From positions 1 through 27,548 of the forward strand of contig JAEYRF010000133.1 of the NCBI GenBank assembly GCA_023409615.1: a stretch of DNA of 27,548 nucleotides, read 5' to 3'. Positions 7,467 through 15,984 of the stretch are shown in pieces. The notes beneath the pieces are model-generated. The model did no database searches and had not been told where the DNA came from. It worked only from the letters and a program-made list of their open reading frames with translations. Source of the stretch: Bacillota bacterium. GTDB lineage: Bacteria; Bacillota; Clostridia; Acetivibrionales; DTU013. Each line of letters begins with the position of its first letter. Position 1 is the first letter of the stretch. Position numbers and translations under genes: made by a program.

Positions 7467-9320
7467 ATGAAACTATTTGGATTACGGTACTATAAAACAC
7501 CAATAAAAACACCGAGATTCAGTCATTTATATCTGAAACTCCGATCACAGTTCACTCTGTATTTTCTGCTTTTTGTCATGATTCCCTGTTTCACTACCGC
7601 TGTAGTCATATATTTTCACACAAGAGGACTCATGGAAGATAAGGCCAGAGAAGCTGCTCTGGAAAGTATCGCATATGAGAAGGCTGCAATCGGGAGATAT
7701 CTTGGAGAGCTTGAATTAGCAATTGGTGCCGCCGTTGATTCCATACCTCTTTCTGAACAAAAGCGTCTGAATAATGTGGCTGTTACAGAAAAGCAATCAC
7801 ATCCTCTATCTGATATGATCGATGATAATTTTACACCCGGTCAGAAGAGTGCTCTTTCGGCTGTTTATTTTATAACCAATGATGGTGTGAAGGCATCCTT
7901 TGGCCCTGATGCGGATCTGGCCGCTATCAGTAATCCCTCTTCTGCACAATGGTTTTACGATGCTGCAAGTGATCCTTCAATCGTCCGGCAGTTGGGAACC
8001 ATGCAGCGGTTCTATTCTGAGGGTAAAAACAAAGCTGTACTTTGTGCTGCCAAGTCACTCAAGGGCATCGACGGAGTTGATTCTCAGGCTGTTATGCTCT
8101 TTGATTTTAACTACAGTCTGCTCACGGATTTTCTGTCTGCTCCTGACAAAACCGACAATTCAGTTTCAGGCAGCTCACAAAGAACGATAATCGATTTCAA
8201 TGGAAATATACTCTATAGTAAGGATCATGGAAAACTGACCATCAAGGCTGATGATTCACTTTTATATGCTACATCTACGAAAAATAGAGGCTTTATCCGG
8301 TATAATCATGACGGAAGAGACTATTATTTGACATATGAAAGATATCCGTCCTTCAACTGGATTTTCATTGATTTCAACCCTGTATCAAATGTTACCGGGC
8401 ATTTATGGATCCGCAGTCCTCTTGTAACAGTATGTTTAATTGTACTGCCTATCATTTTACTTATCTTTCCGATTGTATTGCTGAGATTGCTCAAGCCAAT
8501 CAATGACCTTACTTCAGTTATATCGGATTACGAAAATAAATTTCCCGGAGGAAGCATCCAAATACCTCTTATACAAGGAAAAGCCCCCGTATCAACTGCA
8601 TTTGGCAGCACATCTGATGTCGATCTGCTCATAAATAAGATTTATAGTATTAAGCTCAGTCAGAAGGAAGCAGAGCTCAATTCATTGCAGAACCAGATCA
8701 ACCCGCATTTTCTTTATAATACACTGGAGTCAATACGTGGAGCTGCTCTTTACCATGGCATCCATGACATCGCAGCAATGTCCAAGGCATTGTCGCTGCT
8801 CTTCCGGTACAGCATCAGCGAGAGGGTTCTGGTATCTATAAAAGAAGAGATGCAGCATCTTGAGAATTATATTTCCATACAAAATTTCCGATATGAGAAT
8901 AAATTCGATTTGATTTATAGCATTCCACCGGATTTGCTGAATTATAAGATCCTTAAGCTCACTCTGCAGCCGCTTATCGAAAATTCAATAAAGCATGGGC
9001 TCGAGATGAAGCTTGGAAAAGGTACGATCAGGATTGAGATCCTTGAGCTGGATAACAATATAAAGATCCAGATATCTGACGACGGTCTGGGAATTCAGCC
9101 CAGGAGGCTTGATGAACTTAACAGGGCTTTGGCAAGCGGAAAATATCAGCCTGAGATCGAAGGAGATCGGATAAGGACAGGAATAGGTGTTATGAACGTA
9201 AGTTCACGAATTAAGCTGTATTTTGGTGAACAGTATGGTCTAAAATTCAGGAATGCTCCTATAGGCACTACTGTTGAAATCACTTTGCCTGCAGTGAAAG
9301 AGAAGGAAGGATTGGTGTAA
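7467..9320 (+). CDS. Sensor histidine kinase, YesM-like (LytS/HisKA_7 class)
   Basis: Membrane sensor kinase of 617 aa. Membrane segments at about 30-51 and 317-340 bracket an extracytoplasmic sensing region of about 265 residues with no family I recognise. A short linker leads to the His_kinase domain, with the phospho-accepting motif QINPHFLYNTLESIR (His at about 414). The ATPase domain follows, with N-box LQPLIENSIKHGL (about 498-510) and G-box DDGLGIQ (about 537). The start is ATG 7467; an in-frame GTG nine bases upstream overlaps the ribosome site AGAGGTG. Its stop codon directly abuts the regulator start, so the two are co-translated. YesM-type kinases usually act with YesN-type AraC regulators. 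Most known pairs sit beside sugar uptake systems, but this one is divergent from a MacAB-like exporter, which is therefore a candidate target. Confidence 0.95.
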   Translation: MKLFGLRYYKTPIKTPRFSHLYLKLRSQFTLYFLLFVMIPCFTTAVVIYFHTRGLMEDKAREAALESIAYEKAAIGRYLGELELAIGAAVDSIPLSEQKRLNNVAVTEKQSHPLSDMIDDNFTPGQKSALSAVYFITNDGVKASFGPDADLAAISNPSSAQWFYDAASDPSIVRQLGTMQRFYSEGKNKAVLCAAKSLKGIDGVDSQAVMLFDFNYSLLTDFLSAPDKTDNSVSGSSQRTIIDFNGNILYSKDHGKLTIKADDSLLYATSTKNRGFIRYNHDGRDYYLTYERYPSFNWIFIDFNPVSNVTGHLWIRSPLVTVCLIVLPIILLIFPIVLLRLLKPINDLTSVISDYENKFPGGSIQIPLIQGKAPVSTAFGSTSDVDLLINKIYSIKLSQKEAELNSLQNQINPHFLYNTLESIRGAALYHGIHDIAAMSKALSLLFRYSISERVLVSIKEEMQHLENYISIQNFRYENKFDLIYSIPPDLLNYKILKLTLQPLIENSIKHGLEMKLGKGTIRIEILELDNNIKIQISDDGLGIQPRRLDELNRALASGKYQPEIEGDRIRTGIGVMNVSSRIKLYFGEQYGLKFRNAPIGTTVEITLPAVKEKEGLV

Positions 9321-10937
9321 ATGTTGAAGCTCATTATAGCAGATGATGAAAAGTGGGTCAGGGCAACGATAAAGTCCATCATCCCTTTTGAGAAATTGAA
9401 TCTGGATCTTTCATGCGAAGCAGCAGATGGGATAGAAGCCTTGGAGTTATGCAGACAACACAAACCCGACATCTTGCTTACTGATATCATGATGCCCGGC
9501 CTCAATGGCCTTGAGCTGATCCGTGAGCTAAAACACCTGCTTCCGGATCTTAGGATCGTTGTAATAAGCGGATATAACGACTTTGAATATGCAAAAACGG
9601 CCATGAAGTACTCAATCACAGATTATTTACTAAAACCGGTCGATGAGGGAGAATTGTCACAGGTACTTGAGCGTATCAGCTGCGAATTGCGTGAAAAACG
9701 GCGGTTGGAAATAGAAAAGCACGCTGAGAAGGAGAGGTACAGGACAGCATTTCCGCTTATATTTGAGTCATTTCTAAATCAGATGATCTCCTGCAACAGT
9801 ATGACCTCTGAGAAAATGCGTTCTGAGTTGCAAAAATATGGGATCGAATTCACTCGGAACAGTTTCACCATTTGCATAACAGCCTCCGATGAAGATTTGA
9901 AATCTGAAAGCAGTCACAAAGCAATGGAATATTTTAAGACTCTGGTAAAAAGGTCAATGAAGCGAACTGCCAAAGCCGTTACCTTTTCATTGGAACAGGA
10001 TAAAACCGTACTGATATCCATCATCAACAGTGAAAATGAGTCGGAGAATATAAAAAAATCCTTCGATTTTTGCAACCATCAGATGAAAAAGAAATTCGGC
10101 ATCACCTTATCATCCGGTGTGAGTGGATCCACACACCAGCTTTGTATGCTGCAGGATCTTTACCTGAAAGCCGCTGAAGCTCTCACGGTCCGATTCTGGA
10201 CAGGGCATGGTTCACTTACCTATTATAAACCGCAATTACTGACAGAGGATTTGAAATTAGCTCTGTCTGAGGATATGCTCAACAAGATAACATTGAATTT
10301 CAAGCTGTCAAATGTACAAACAGCAATGTCTTATGTCGAAAACATTTCGGCCTCCCTGGAAAACAGCCGCATTAAGCCTTCGCTTGTCAGGGAATTTTTC
10401 TGGCAGTTCCTGCAATCTATTATTATTCTTCTTAATATCCAATTGCCCTTTATCAGACACGAAACAGTGGTGACCGGCGTTAAACCATATGATAGACTGC
10501 AGGATACCATTTTCTTTCATAGTCTGATTGAGTGTGTAAAGGAGTTACTGCAGCATTGTTTCGATTTCTATCATGATAAAAACCCACTGGAAAATAACAA
10601 TACAATAGAAAACGCAAAGAAAATAATTGAAAGCAACTTTGCCGGTGATATCAGTCTGGAGCAGGTAGCAAAGCATGTTCATCTAAGCCCGGCTTATCTG
10701 AGTGAGCTGTTTAAGAAGGAAACAGGCATGAGTTTTATCGACTATAAGACTATCATCAGAATAGAACATGCAAAGAAACTGCTGTTGACAATAAACATGA
10801 ATATTAGCGAGGTTAGCGCCAGGGTTGGCTATACAGACCCAAAATACTTCAGCAAACTATTCAAGAAAATTACCGGTAAGACAATCTATGAATATAGAAG
10901 AGAGGTCCGGCAAGAGGAGATACAGGGACAGATTTAG
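9321..10937 (+). CDS. Response regulator with AraC-type DNA-binding domain, YesN-like
   Basis: Cytoplasmic transcription factor of 538 aa. The N-terminal receiver domain (1-120) has the acidic pair D8/D9, phospho-acceptor D55 in LLTDIMMPG, S83 and K105 in LLKPVD, so all key residues are present. A long middle region (about 125-420) has no motif I recognise and is probably the YesN-type linker. The C-terminal AraC domain (about 427-530) has two helix-turn-helix units, ISLEQVAKHVHLSPAYLSEL and ISEVSARVGYTDPKYFSKLF. The ATG immediately follows the kinase TAA with no gap. The gene ends against a GGGGACG-type inverted repeat and converges on gpmI. The partner is the upstream kinase; the regulated genes are not known, with the divergent exporter the nearest candidate. 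Confidence 0.95.
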   Translation: MLKLIIADDEKWVRATIKSIIPFEKLNLDLSCEAADGIEALELCRQHKPDILLTDIMMPGLNGLELIRELKHLLPDLRIVVISGYNDFEYAKTAMKYSITDYLLKPVDEGELSQVLERISCELREKRRLEIEKHAEKERYRTAFPLIFESFLNQMISCNSMTSEKMRSELQKYGIEFTRNSFTICITASDEDLKSESSHKAMEYFKTLVKRSMKRTAKAVTFSLEQDKTVLISIINSENESENIKKSFDFCNHQMKKKFGITLSSGVSGSTHQLCMLQDLYLKAAEALTVRFWTGHGSLTYYKPQLLTEDLKLALSEDMLNKITLNFKLSNVQTAMSYVENISASLENSRIKPSLVREFFWQFLQSIIILLNIQLPFIRHETVVTGVKPYDRLQDTIFFHSLIECVKELLQHCFDFYHDKNPLENNNTIENAKKIIESNFAGDISLEQVAKHVHLSPAYLSELFKKETGMSFIDYKTIIRIEHAKKLLLTINMNISEVSARVGYTDPKYFSKLFKKITGKTIYEYRREVRQEEIQGQI

Positions 10938-11033
10938 GGGACGTGGAAACAAGAGATCAGGGGACGGTATGCCAAATCGACAGTTGACTCTGTCACGGAC
11001 AGACTGTCTTCTTAGCCTACCGTTCCCTGATCT
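10937..11033. repeat. GGGGACG-type inverted repeat between convergent genes
   Basis: Two 16-nt arms (10954-10969 and 11018-11033, AGATCAGGGGACGGTA against its near-complement) pair with a single G-T wobble around a 48-nt interior. The interior holds smaller hairpins (GACAG-TTGACT-CTGTC and GACAG-A-CTGTC). A partial copy of the arm core, GGGGACGTGG, begins at 10937 at the regulator's stop codon. There is no T-run on either side, so it is not a classic terminator. It resembles the dispersed GGGGACGGT-type palindromes I know from Firmicutes genomes. It fills the gap between two convergent genes and could act as a transcript barrier in both directions. Confidence 0.8.
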
Positions 11034-11036
11034 TCC

Positions 11037-12569
11037 CTATTTCAATAAAGATTCCCCTGTCATTTCGACCGGCTTTTTAAGTCCGAGCAATTCAAGCATA
11101 GTAGGTGCAAGGTCTGCAAGACGGCCTTCCCTCAGCTGTCTTTCGCCAAGGCCTATTCCAACTAGAGGAACAACATTTGTCGTATGTGCAGTAAAAGGCC
11201 CTCCGGATTCGTAATCGAGCATCTGCTCTGCATTTCCATGGTCCGCAGTAATCAGTGCCACTCCGTCATGATTCTGTATTGCCCTCACGATTCTTCCTAC
11301 GCACTCATCAACAGCCTCTACAGCAGCCTTTGCCGCATCCAAGAAACCCGTGTGTCCAACCATATCACAGTTGGCAAAGTTGAGTATGATTACATCATAT
11401 ACATTGGAATTGATTCTCTTTAGCACCTCATCTGTGACTTCATATGCGCTCATCTCCGGCTTGAGATCATATGTCGCAACCTTAGGTGAAGGAATAAGTG
11501 CACGATCCTCACCTTCATACATTGCTTCCACACCGCCGTTGAAAAAGAATGTTACATGAGCATACTTCTCTGTCTCAGCAATCCTCAGCTGTCTGAGGCC
11601 ATTGCGGCTGATGTATTCTCCGAATGTATTCGTAAGGCTCTCAGGCTTAAACGCAACTGATACATTAGGAAGTGTTTTATCATATTGAGTCATGCATACA
11701 TAATGCAGCGGGAAAAAACCGTTTGGCCTTTCAAAGCCTGTAAAATCAGGATCCACGAACGTTCTTGTGATCTCCCTTGCACGATCCGGTCTGAAATTAA
11801 AGAAAATGACCGAGTCATTGGCACCAATCGTAGCAGTAGGCTTTCCGCCTTCCATGATTACTGTAGGCTTGATGAATTCATCAAACTCCTCACGTGCATA
11901 CGATTCCTCAACCGCTACAGTACCGCTGGCAGCATTGAGGCCCTTCCCGAGCACCATAGCCTCGTAAGCCTTAACTACTCGCTCCCAACGATTATCCCTG
12001 TCCATGGCATAATATCTGCCCATTACAGTAGCGATCCTGCCAACGCCTATCTGAGCCAGTTCATCCTCCAGTTCTTTTACAAAACCAAGCCCGCTGTCCG
12101 GTGGTACATCTCTTCCATCAAAAAAACAATGTACATAGACATCCTTCAACCCTTTTTTCTTTGCCAGATTGATAAGGGCATAAAGATGTGTATTGTGGCT
12201 GTGTACACCGCCATCTGAAAGCAGTCCGTAAAGATGCAGCTTAGTGTTGTTAGCTTTGCAGTTTTCTATCGCATCGAGAAATTCCTTCTTCTCAAAAAAG
12301 TCTCCATCCTCAATGGATTTGGTGATCCTTGTTAGCTCCTGGTACACGATTCTTCCGGCGCCTATATTGGTGTGTCCGACTTCTGAATTGCCCATCTGCC
12401 CTGTCGGCAGTCCGACATCCATACCGCTTGTATGGATAACTGTCTTGGGATACATACTCATATAGCTGTCCAGATTAGGCTTGTTTGCAGCCTGTATGGC
12501 ATTTCCTTCAGTACACGGATTCACACCGAATCCATCCAGTATGATTAAAGCTATAGGCTTATTATTCAT
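11037..12569 (-). CDS. gpmI: 2,3-bisphosphoglycerate-independent phosphoglycerate mutase
   Basis: Mn2+-dependent alkaline-phosphatase-superfamily enzyme interconverting 3- and 2-phosphoglycerate. At 510 aa it has the usual length. Motifs include the first metal site ALIILDGFG (D12), the phosphorylated serine S62 in GQMGNSEVGHTNIGAGR, the HSHNTHLYAL segment, FFDGRDVPP, NFRPDRARE, and the second metal cluster in ADHGNAEQM and TAHTTNVVPL. AAGGAG lies seven bases before the ATG. It follows pgk-tpi by about 117 bp on the same strand, but a terminator hairpin lies in that gap. Expression therefore needs read-through or its own promoter, and no convincing promoter is visible. In many Clostridia eno follows directly; here the two-component and exporter genes intervene. 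Confidence 0.97.
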   Translation of the reverse strand: MNNKPIALIILDGFGVNPCTEGNAIQAANKPNLDSYMSMYPKTVIHTSGMDVGLPTGQMGNSEVGHTNIGAGRIVYQELTRITKSIEDGDFFEKKEFLDAIENCKANNTKLHLYGLLSDGGVHSHNTHLYALINLAKKKGLKDVYVHCFFDGRDVPPDSGLGFVKELEDELAQIGVGRIATVMGRYYAMDRDNRWERVVKAYEAMVLGKGLNAASGTVAVEESYAREEFDEFIKPTVIMEGGKPTATIGANDSVIFFNFRPDRAREITRTFVDPDFTGFERPNGFFPLHYVCMTQYDKTLPNVSVAFKPESLTNTFGEYISRNGLRQLRIAETEKYAHVTFFFNGGVEAMYEGEDRALIPSPKVATYDLKPEMSAYEVTDEVLKRINSNVYDVIILNFANCDMVGHTGFLDAAKAAVEAVDECVGRIVRAIQNHDGVALITADHGNAEQMLDYESGGPFTAHTTNVVPLVGIGLGERQLREGRLADLAPTMLELLGLKKPVEMTGESLLK

Positions 12570-12612
12570 GATATCACTCCTTCTTCCAGATTATTACGTT
12601 TACAATATTACC

Positions 12613-12642
12613 AAAAAAGGCTGTCTGTCCTGACAGCCTTTT
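12613..12642 (-). terminator. Rho-independent terminator after pgk-tpi
   Basis: Stem GGCTGTC/GACAGCC with a 6-nt loop (12619-12638), extended by A-T pairs; on the minus strand it is followed by six T (12618-12613). Four T also follow on the plus strand, so it could work in both directions. It would end or attenuate the gap-pgk-tpi message ahead of gpmI. Confidence 0.85.
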
Positions 12643-12686
12643 CTAGTCGAATGCGTCTTTGTTAACACTGCTTTCTTTATTATGGT

Positions 12687-14633
12687 TTACCCATTATATT
12701 TGGCGATCTTTTCGAAATCATCCAACTTCAGGCTGGCACCGCCAACCAGACCACCGTCGATGTCCGACATGTTAAAGAGTTGGTTCGCATTTGCTGCAGA
12801 AACGCTGCCGCCGTACTGGATGCGTACTGCGTCTGAGACCTCTTCCCCATACAGTGCCTTGACGGTTTCCCTTATGATGGTGCATACTTCGTTAGCCTGC
12901 TCATTTGTAGCTGTTTTTCCTGTACCAATTGCCCAAATTGGCTCATATGCGATGACAAGGCATTTTGCCTGTTCTGCAGTAAGGCCGAGGAGAGCGATCT
13001 TCACCTGGTATCTGATAAGATCTGCAGTAATTCCCTGTTCCCTTTGTGTCAGGGATTCACCTACGCATACGATAGGCTTCAAATTGTACTTAAGCGCTGC
13101 ATGGACCTTCTTGTTAACGGTCTCATCCGTCTCAGCAAAATACTGTCTTCTTTCAGAATGGCCTATAATAACATAGTCTACGCCAAGATCCTTCAGCATC
13201 AATCCCGATATTTCGCCTGTGAAAGCGCCTTTCTCTTCCCAGTGCATATTCTGGGCTGCGACCATTATATTAGAGCCGGCTGCCGCATTAATGGCATTCT
13301 GCAGGCATACGAATGGAACACCGACAACTACTTCTGCATCAGCATCAGCAACTCTGGCCTTGAGCTCAGTTACAAACTCAAACGCCTCAGCTGCAGTTTT
13401 ATTCATCTTCCAATTGCCGGCTGCAATTTTTTTTCTTGGGTTTTTGTCAAGCAGCACCGCTATTCCGGGAAGAACCTTTCCTTCGAGGAACTCAAGGGAT
13501 GCTCCGCCGCCTGTAGAAATATGCGTTATTTTTTCTGCATAACCAAGCTGCTCGACTGCTGCTGCAGAATCTCCGCCGCCTACGATCGAAATTGCACCGG
13601 ACTCGGCAACCACCTTGGCGATTTCCCTTGTGCCTATTGCAAAGTTGTCAAACTCAAATACTCCCATGGGGCCGTTCCAGACTATTGTTTTAGCCTTTTT
13701 GATTTCTTTGGCAAACTTTTCAATAGTAAGAGAACCTATATCCATACCCATCCAGCCATCCGGCATATCATCGGAGGGAACATACATATGCTCTGTATCA
13801 TTCTTGAATTCTTTACCAACTATACTGCCTATGGGCAGCAATAAAGCAACACCTTTTTTCTCCGCCTTCTCAAGAAGCTTTTTTGCAAGATCAATCTTAT
13901 CATCCTCACAGATTGAATTACCAATCTTATAGCCCTTAGCTTTCAAAAAAGTATAAGCCATACCACCACCAACGATAAGTGTATCAACTTTATCAAGAAG
14001 GTTTTCGATAACTTCTATTTTGTCAGAAACCTTTTTGCCTCCGAGTATAGCAACAAAAGGCCTTGCTGGGTTGTTCAGGGCCTTGCCCATGATATTGATT
14101 TCCTTCTGGATCAGGTAACCACAGACAGCTGGGAGATAATCAGCCAGACCTGCTGTTGAAGCATGTGCTCTATGTGCTGTACCGAATGCATCATTCACAT
14201 AAATTTCAGCAAGCGATGACAATTCCTTTGCAAAAGCAGGATCGTTCTTTTCCTCTTCCTTGTGGAATCTGACATTCTCAAGCATCAATATTTCCCCATC
14301 CTTCAGCACGGCAGCCTTTGCCTTTGCATCAGGTCCGATGACATCTGCAGCCATAATAACAGGCTTGCTGATCAATTCGCTGAGCCTGACTGCTGTGGGC
14401 TTCATGCTGAATTTATCTTCAGGGCCATTCTTCGGTCTGCCAAGATGAGATACCAGTATAGTCTTCGCTCCATTATCCACAAGATACTTTATTGTAGGAA
14501 GAGCTCCGACAATCCTCTTGTCATCTGTTATATCGCCATTCTCGTCCTGAGGAACATTAAAGTCCACCCTTACTATTACTTTCTTGCCCTTTACATCGAT
14601 ATCTTCGATTGTCTTTTTACTATAAGATGCCAT
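12687..14633 (-). CDS. pgk-tpi: Bifunctional phosphoglycerate kinase / triosephosphate isomerase fusion
   Basis: A single 648-aa frame encodes two glycolytic enzymes. Residues 1 to about 397 are phosphoglycerate kinase: VIVRVDFNVP, SHLGRPKNG, the GTAHRAHAST segment, AILGGKKVSDKI, WNGPMGVFEF and the nucleotide loop IVGGGDSAAA. From residue 400 it is triosephosphate isomerase: AAGNWKMNKT (Asn and Lys of the active site), IIGHSERR (catalytic His), AYEPIWAIGTG (catalytic Glu) and IQYGGSV. Both active sites look complete. The TIM part has no start codon of its own, since its first Met lies after the catalytic Lys. The join is only a few residues long and contains an A8 run (13427-13434). Such fusions are known from Thermotoga. 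The ATG at 14633 has AAAGG at good spacing and is preferred over the one at 14642, which abuts it. It is the second gene after gap. Confidence 0.97.
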   Translation of the reverse strand: MASYSKKTIEDIDVKGKKVIVRVDFNVPQDENGDITDDKRIVGALPTIKYLVDNGAKTILVSHLGRPKNGPEDKFSMKPTAVRLSELISKPVIMAADVIGPDAKAKAAVLKDGEILMLENVRFHKEEEKNDPAFAKELSSLAEIYVNDAFGTAHRAHASTAGLADYLPAVCGYLIQKEINIMGKALNNPARPFVAILGGKKVSDKIEVIENLLDKVDTLIVGGGMAYTFLKAKGYKIGNSICEDDKIDLAKKLLEKAEKKGVALLLPIGSIVGKEFKNDTEHMYVPSDDMPDGWMGMDIGSLTIEKFAKEIKKAKTIVWNGPMGVFEFDNFAIGTREIAKVVAESGAISIVGGGDSAAAVEQLGYAEKITHISTGGGASLEFLEGKVLPGIAVLLDKNPRKKIAAGNWKMNKTAAEAFEFVTELKARVADADAEVVVGVPFVCLQNAINAAAGSNIMVAAQNMHWEEKGAFTGEISGLMLKDLGVDYVIIGHSERRQYFAETDETVNKKVHAALKYNLKPIVCVGESLTQREQGITADLIRYQVKIALLGLTAEQAKCLVIAYEPIWAIGTGKTATNEQANEVCTIIRETVKALYGEEVSDAVRIQYGGSVSAANANQLFNMSDIDGGLVGGASLKLDDFEKIAKYNG

Positions 14634-14700
14634 GTAATTCATCCTTTCAAATTAGTTTATTTTATCCAGTCAAATATGCCGGCTTTACACCGAAAATCAA

Positions 14701-14750
14701 AAGGTCCACCCTGTAACCACTCACTTAAGGTAAGGGCAGGAGTGGACCTT
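14701..14750 (-). promoter_or_regulatory. Long hairpin in the gap / pgk-tpi gap
   Basis: AAGGTCCAC and GTGGACCTT form a perfect 9-bp stem, extended by CCTG/CAGG with one bulge, to about 13 bp around a 24-nt loop. On the minus strand a T-rich tract (TTTTGATTTTC) follows. It sits within the 156-bp gap between the gap stop and the pgk-tpi start, so it could partly terminate transcription or mark and protect a processed gap mRNA end. It is visible as structure; its role is inferred. Confidence 0.65.
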
Positions 14751-14789
14751 AAATAGTCCCGGAAAACAAGTCTGTATCAGATCAATTTA

Positions 14790-15800
14790 TTATTTTGCAT
14801 CAACACCGGCCATGTAGGAAATGAGGTCAACTACTTTGTTTGAATAACCCCATTCGTTGTCATACCATGCAACCAGCTTGACAAAGTTGCCATTAAGAGC
14901 TATGCCGGCATTAGCATCAAAGATGGAAGTACGGGCATCATGGATAAAGTCAGAGGAAACAACAGCATCTTCAGTATATCCGAGGATTCCCTTCATTTCA
15001 TTCTCAGAAGCCTTCTTAACAGCCGCTTTAATTTCATCATAGGTAGCGGATTTTTCAAGACGGCAGGTAAGGTCAACGACTGATACGTCAGCGGTCGGAA
15101 CCCTGATGGACATACCGGTCAGTTTACCGTTCAATTCGGGAATAACCTTTCCAACAGCCTTTGCTGCGCCAGTGGAAGAAGGAATCATATTCTGTGCCGC
15201 TGCGCGTCCACCTCTCCAGTCCTTCTTTGAAGGTCCGTCAACAGTCTTCTGCGTAGCTGTGTAGGAATGAACTGTTGTCATAAGTCCTTCAACAAGCCCG
15301 CAGTTGTCGTTAATAACCTTTGCAATAGGTGCAAGGCAATTCGTTGTGCATGATGCATTTGATACAACGTTCATATCCTTCTTGTAAGAAGCATTGTTAA
15401 CGCCCATAACAAACATTGGGGCATCCTTTGAAGGTGCACTGATAATGACCTTCTTTGCGCCGCCATTGAAATGTGCAGATGCTTTTTCAATATCAGTGAA
15501 TACACCAGTAGACTCTACTATGTAATCAGCTCCGCAATCTTTCCATGGAATCTCTTCCGGCTTCATTGCAGCATAAACAGCTACTTTTTCGCCATTGACA
15601 ACCAGCATTCCGTTTTCAATTTCGATAGTGCCTTTAAACTGTCCATGAACCGTATCGTACCTCAACATGTAAGCCATGTAATCAAGATCGATAAAAGGGT
15701 CGTTTATACCCACAACATCAACCTGAGGATTCTCAATCGCTGCTCTGAATACCAGACGTCCGATTCTTCCAAAACCGTTAATACCAACTTTAATTGCCAT
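14790..15800 (-). CDS. gap: Glyceraldehyde-3-phosphate dehydrogenase, type I (NAD)
   Basis: Converts glyceraldehyde-3-phosphate, phosphate and NAD+ to 1,3-bisphosphoglycerate. The 336-aa length is normal. The N terminus has the Rossmann motif GINGFGRIGRL and an Asp in the VGINDP stretch, which favours NAD over NADP. Catalytic C151 lies in SNASCTTNC, followed by TTVHSYTATQ with the catalytic His, the sulfate-loop region KDWRGGRAAAQNMIPSSTGA, and WYDNEWGYS at the C terminus. The ATG is preceded by GGAGG at nine bases. It is the first gene of gap-pgk-tpi-gpmI and has a good promoter about 65 bp upstream. No cggR-type regulator gene is present beside it, unlike in Bacillus. Confidence 0.98.
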   Translation of the reverse strand: MAIKVGINGFGRIGRLVFRAAIENPQVDVVGINDPFIDLDYMAYMLRYDTVHGQFKGTIEIENGMLVVNGEKVAVYAAMKPEEIPWKDCGADYIVESTGVFTDIEKASAHFNGGAKKVIISAPSKDAPMFVMGVNNASYKKDMNVVSNASCTTNCLAPIAKVINDNCGLVEGLMTTVHSYTATQKTVDGPSKKDWRGGRAAAQNMIPSSTGAAKAVGKVIPELNGKLTGMSIRVPTADVSVVDLTCRLEKSATYDEIKAAVKKASENEMKGILGYTEDAVVSSDFIHDARTSIFDANAGIALNGNFVKLVAWYDNEWGYSNKVVDLISYMAGVDAK

Positions 15801-15864
15801 TTTAAATACCCTCCTATATCAATTATGTTTCTTAGCTCTAAACCGCCAATACAAATCACCAACA

Positions 15865-15893
15865 ATTTTACATTATTTAATATTTTTTTTCAA
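15865..15893 (-). promoter_or_regulatory. Predicted sigma-A promoter of gap
   Basis: On the minus strand TTGAAA (15893-15888), a 17-bp AT-rich spacer, then TAAAAT (15870-15865). The implied transcript start is about 58 bases before the gap ATG. The region is very AT-rich, so other hexamer pairs are possible. Confidence 0.65.
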
Positions 15894-15984
15894 TACTTAA
15901 CGATAAAATAATTAAATTTTTAACAAAGTCTAAAGATTCATCAAACTATATGATTTCCGGCAAAACAAAAAAATATTCCAGTGG

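Noticed and set aside
9146..9619. Minus-strand frame across the kinase/regulator junction
   Set aside because: It lies opposite two well-supported genes and encodes no recognisable protein.
10937..11033. Insertion sequence or mobile element with a transposase
   Set aside because: Only palindromic arms are present; there is no coding sequence and no clear target duplication.
13044..13844. 266-codon plus-strand frame opposite pgk-tpi
   Set aside because: It mirrors a certain gene on the other strand and the product resembles nothing known; Cys- and Tyr-rich composition is typical of antisense translation.
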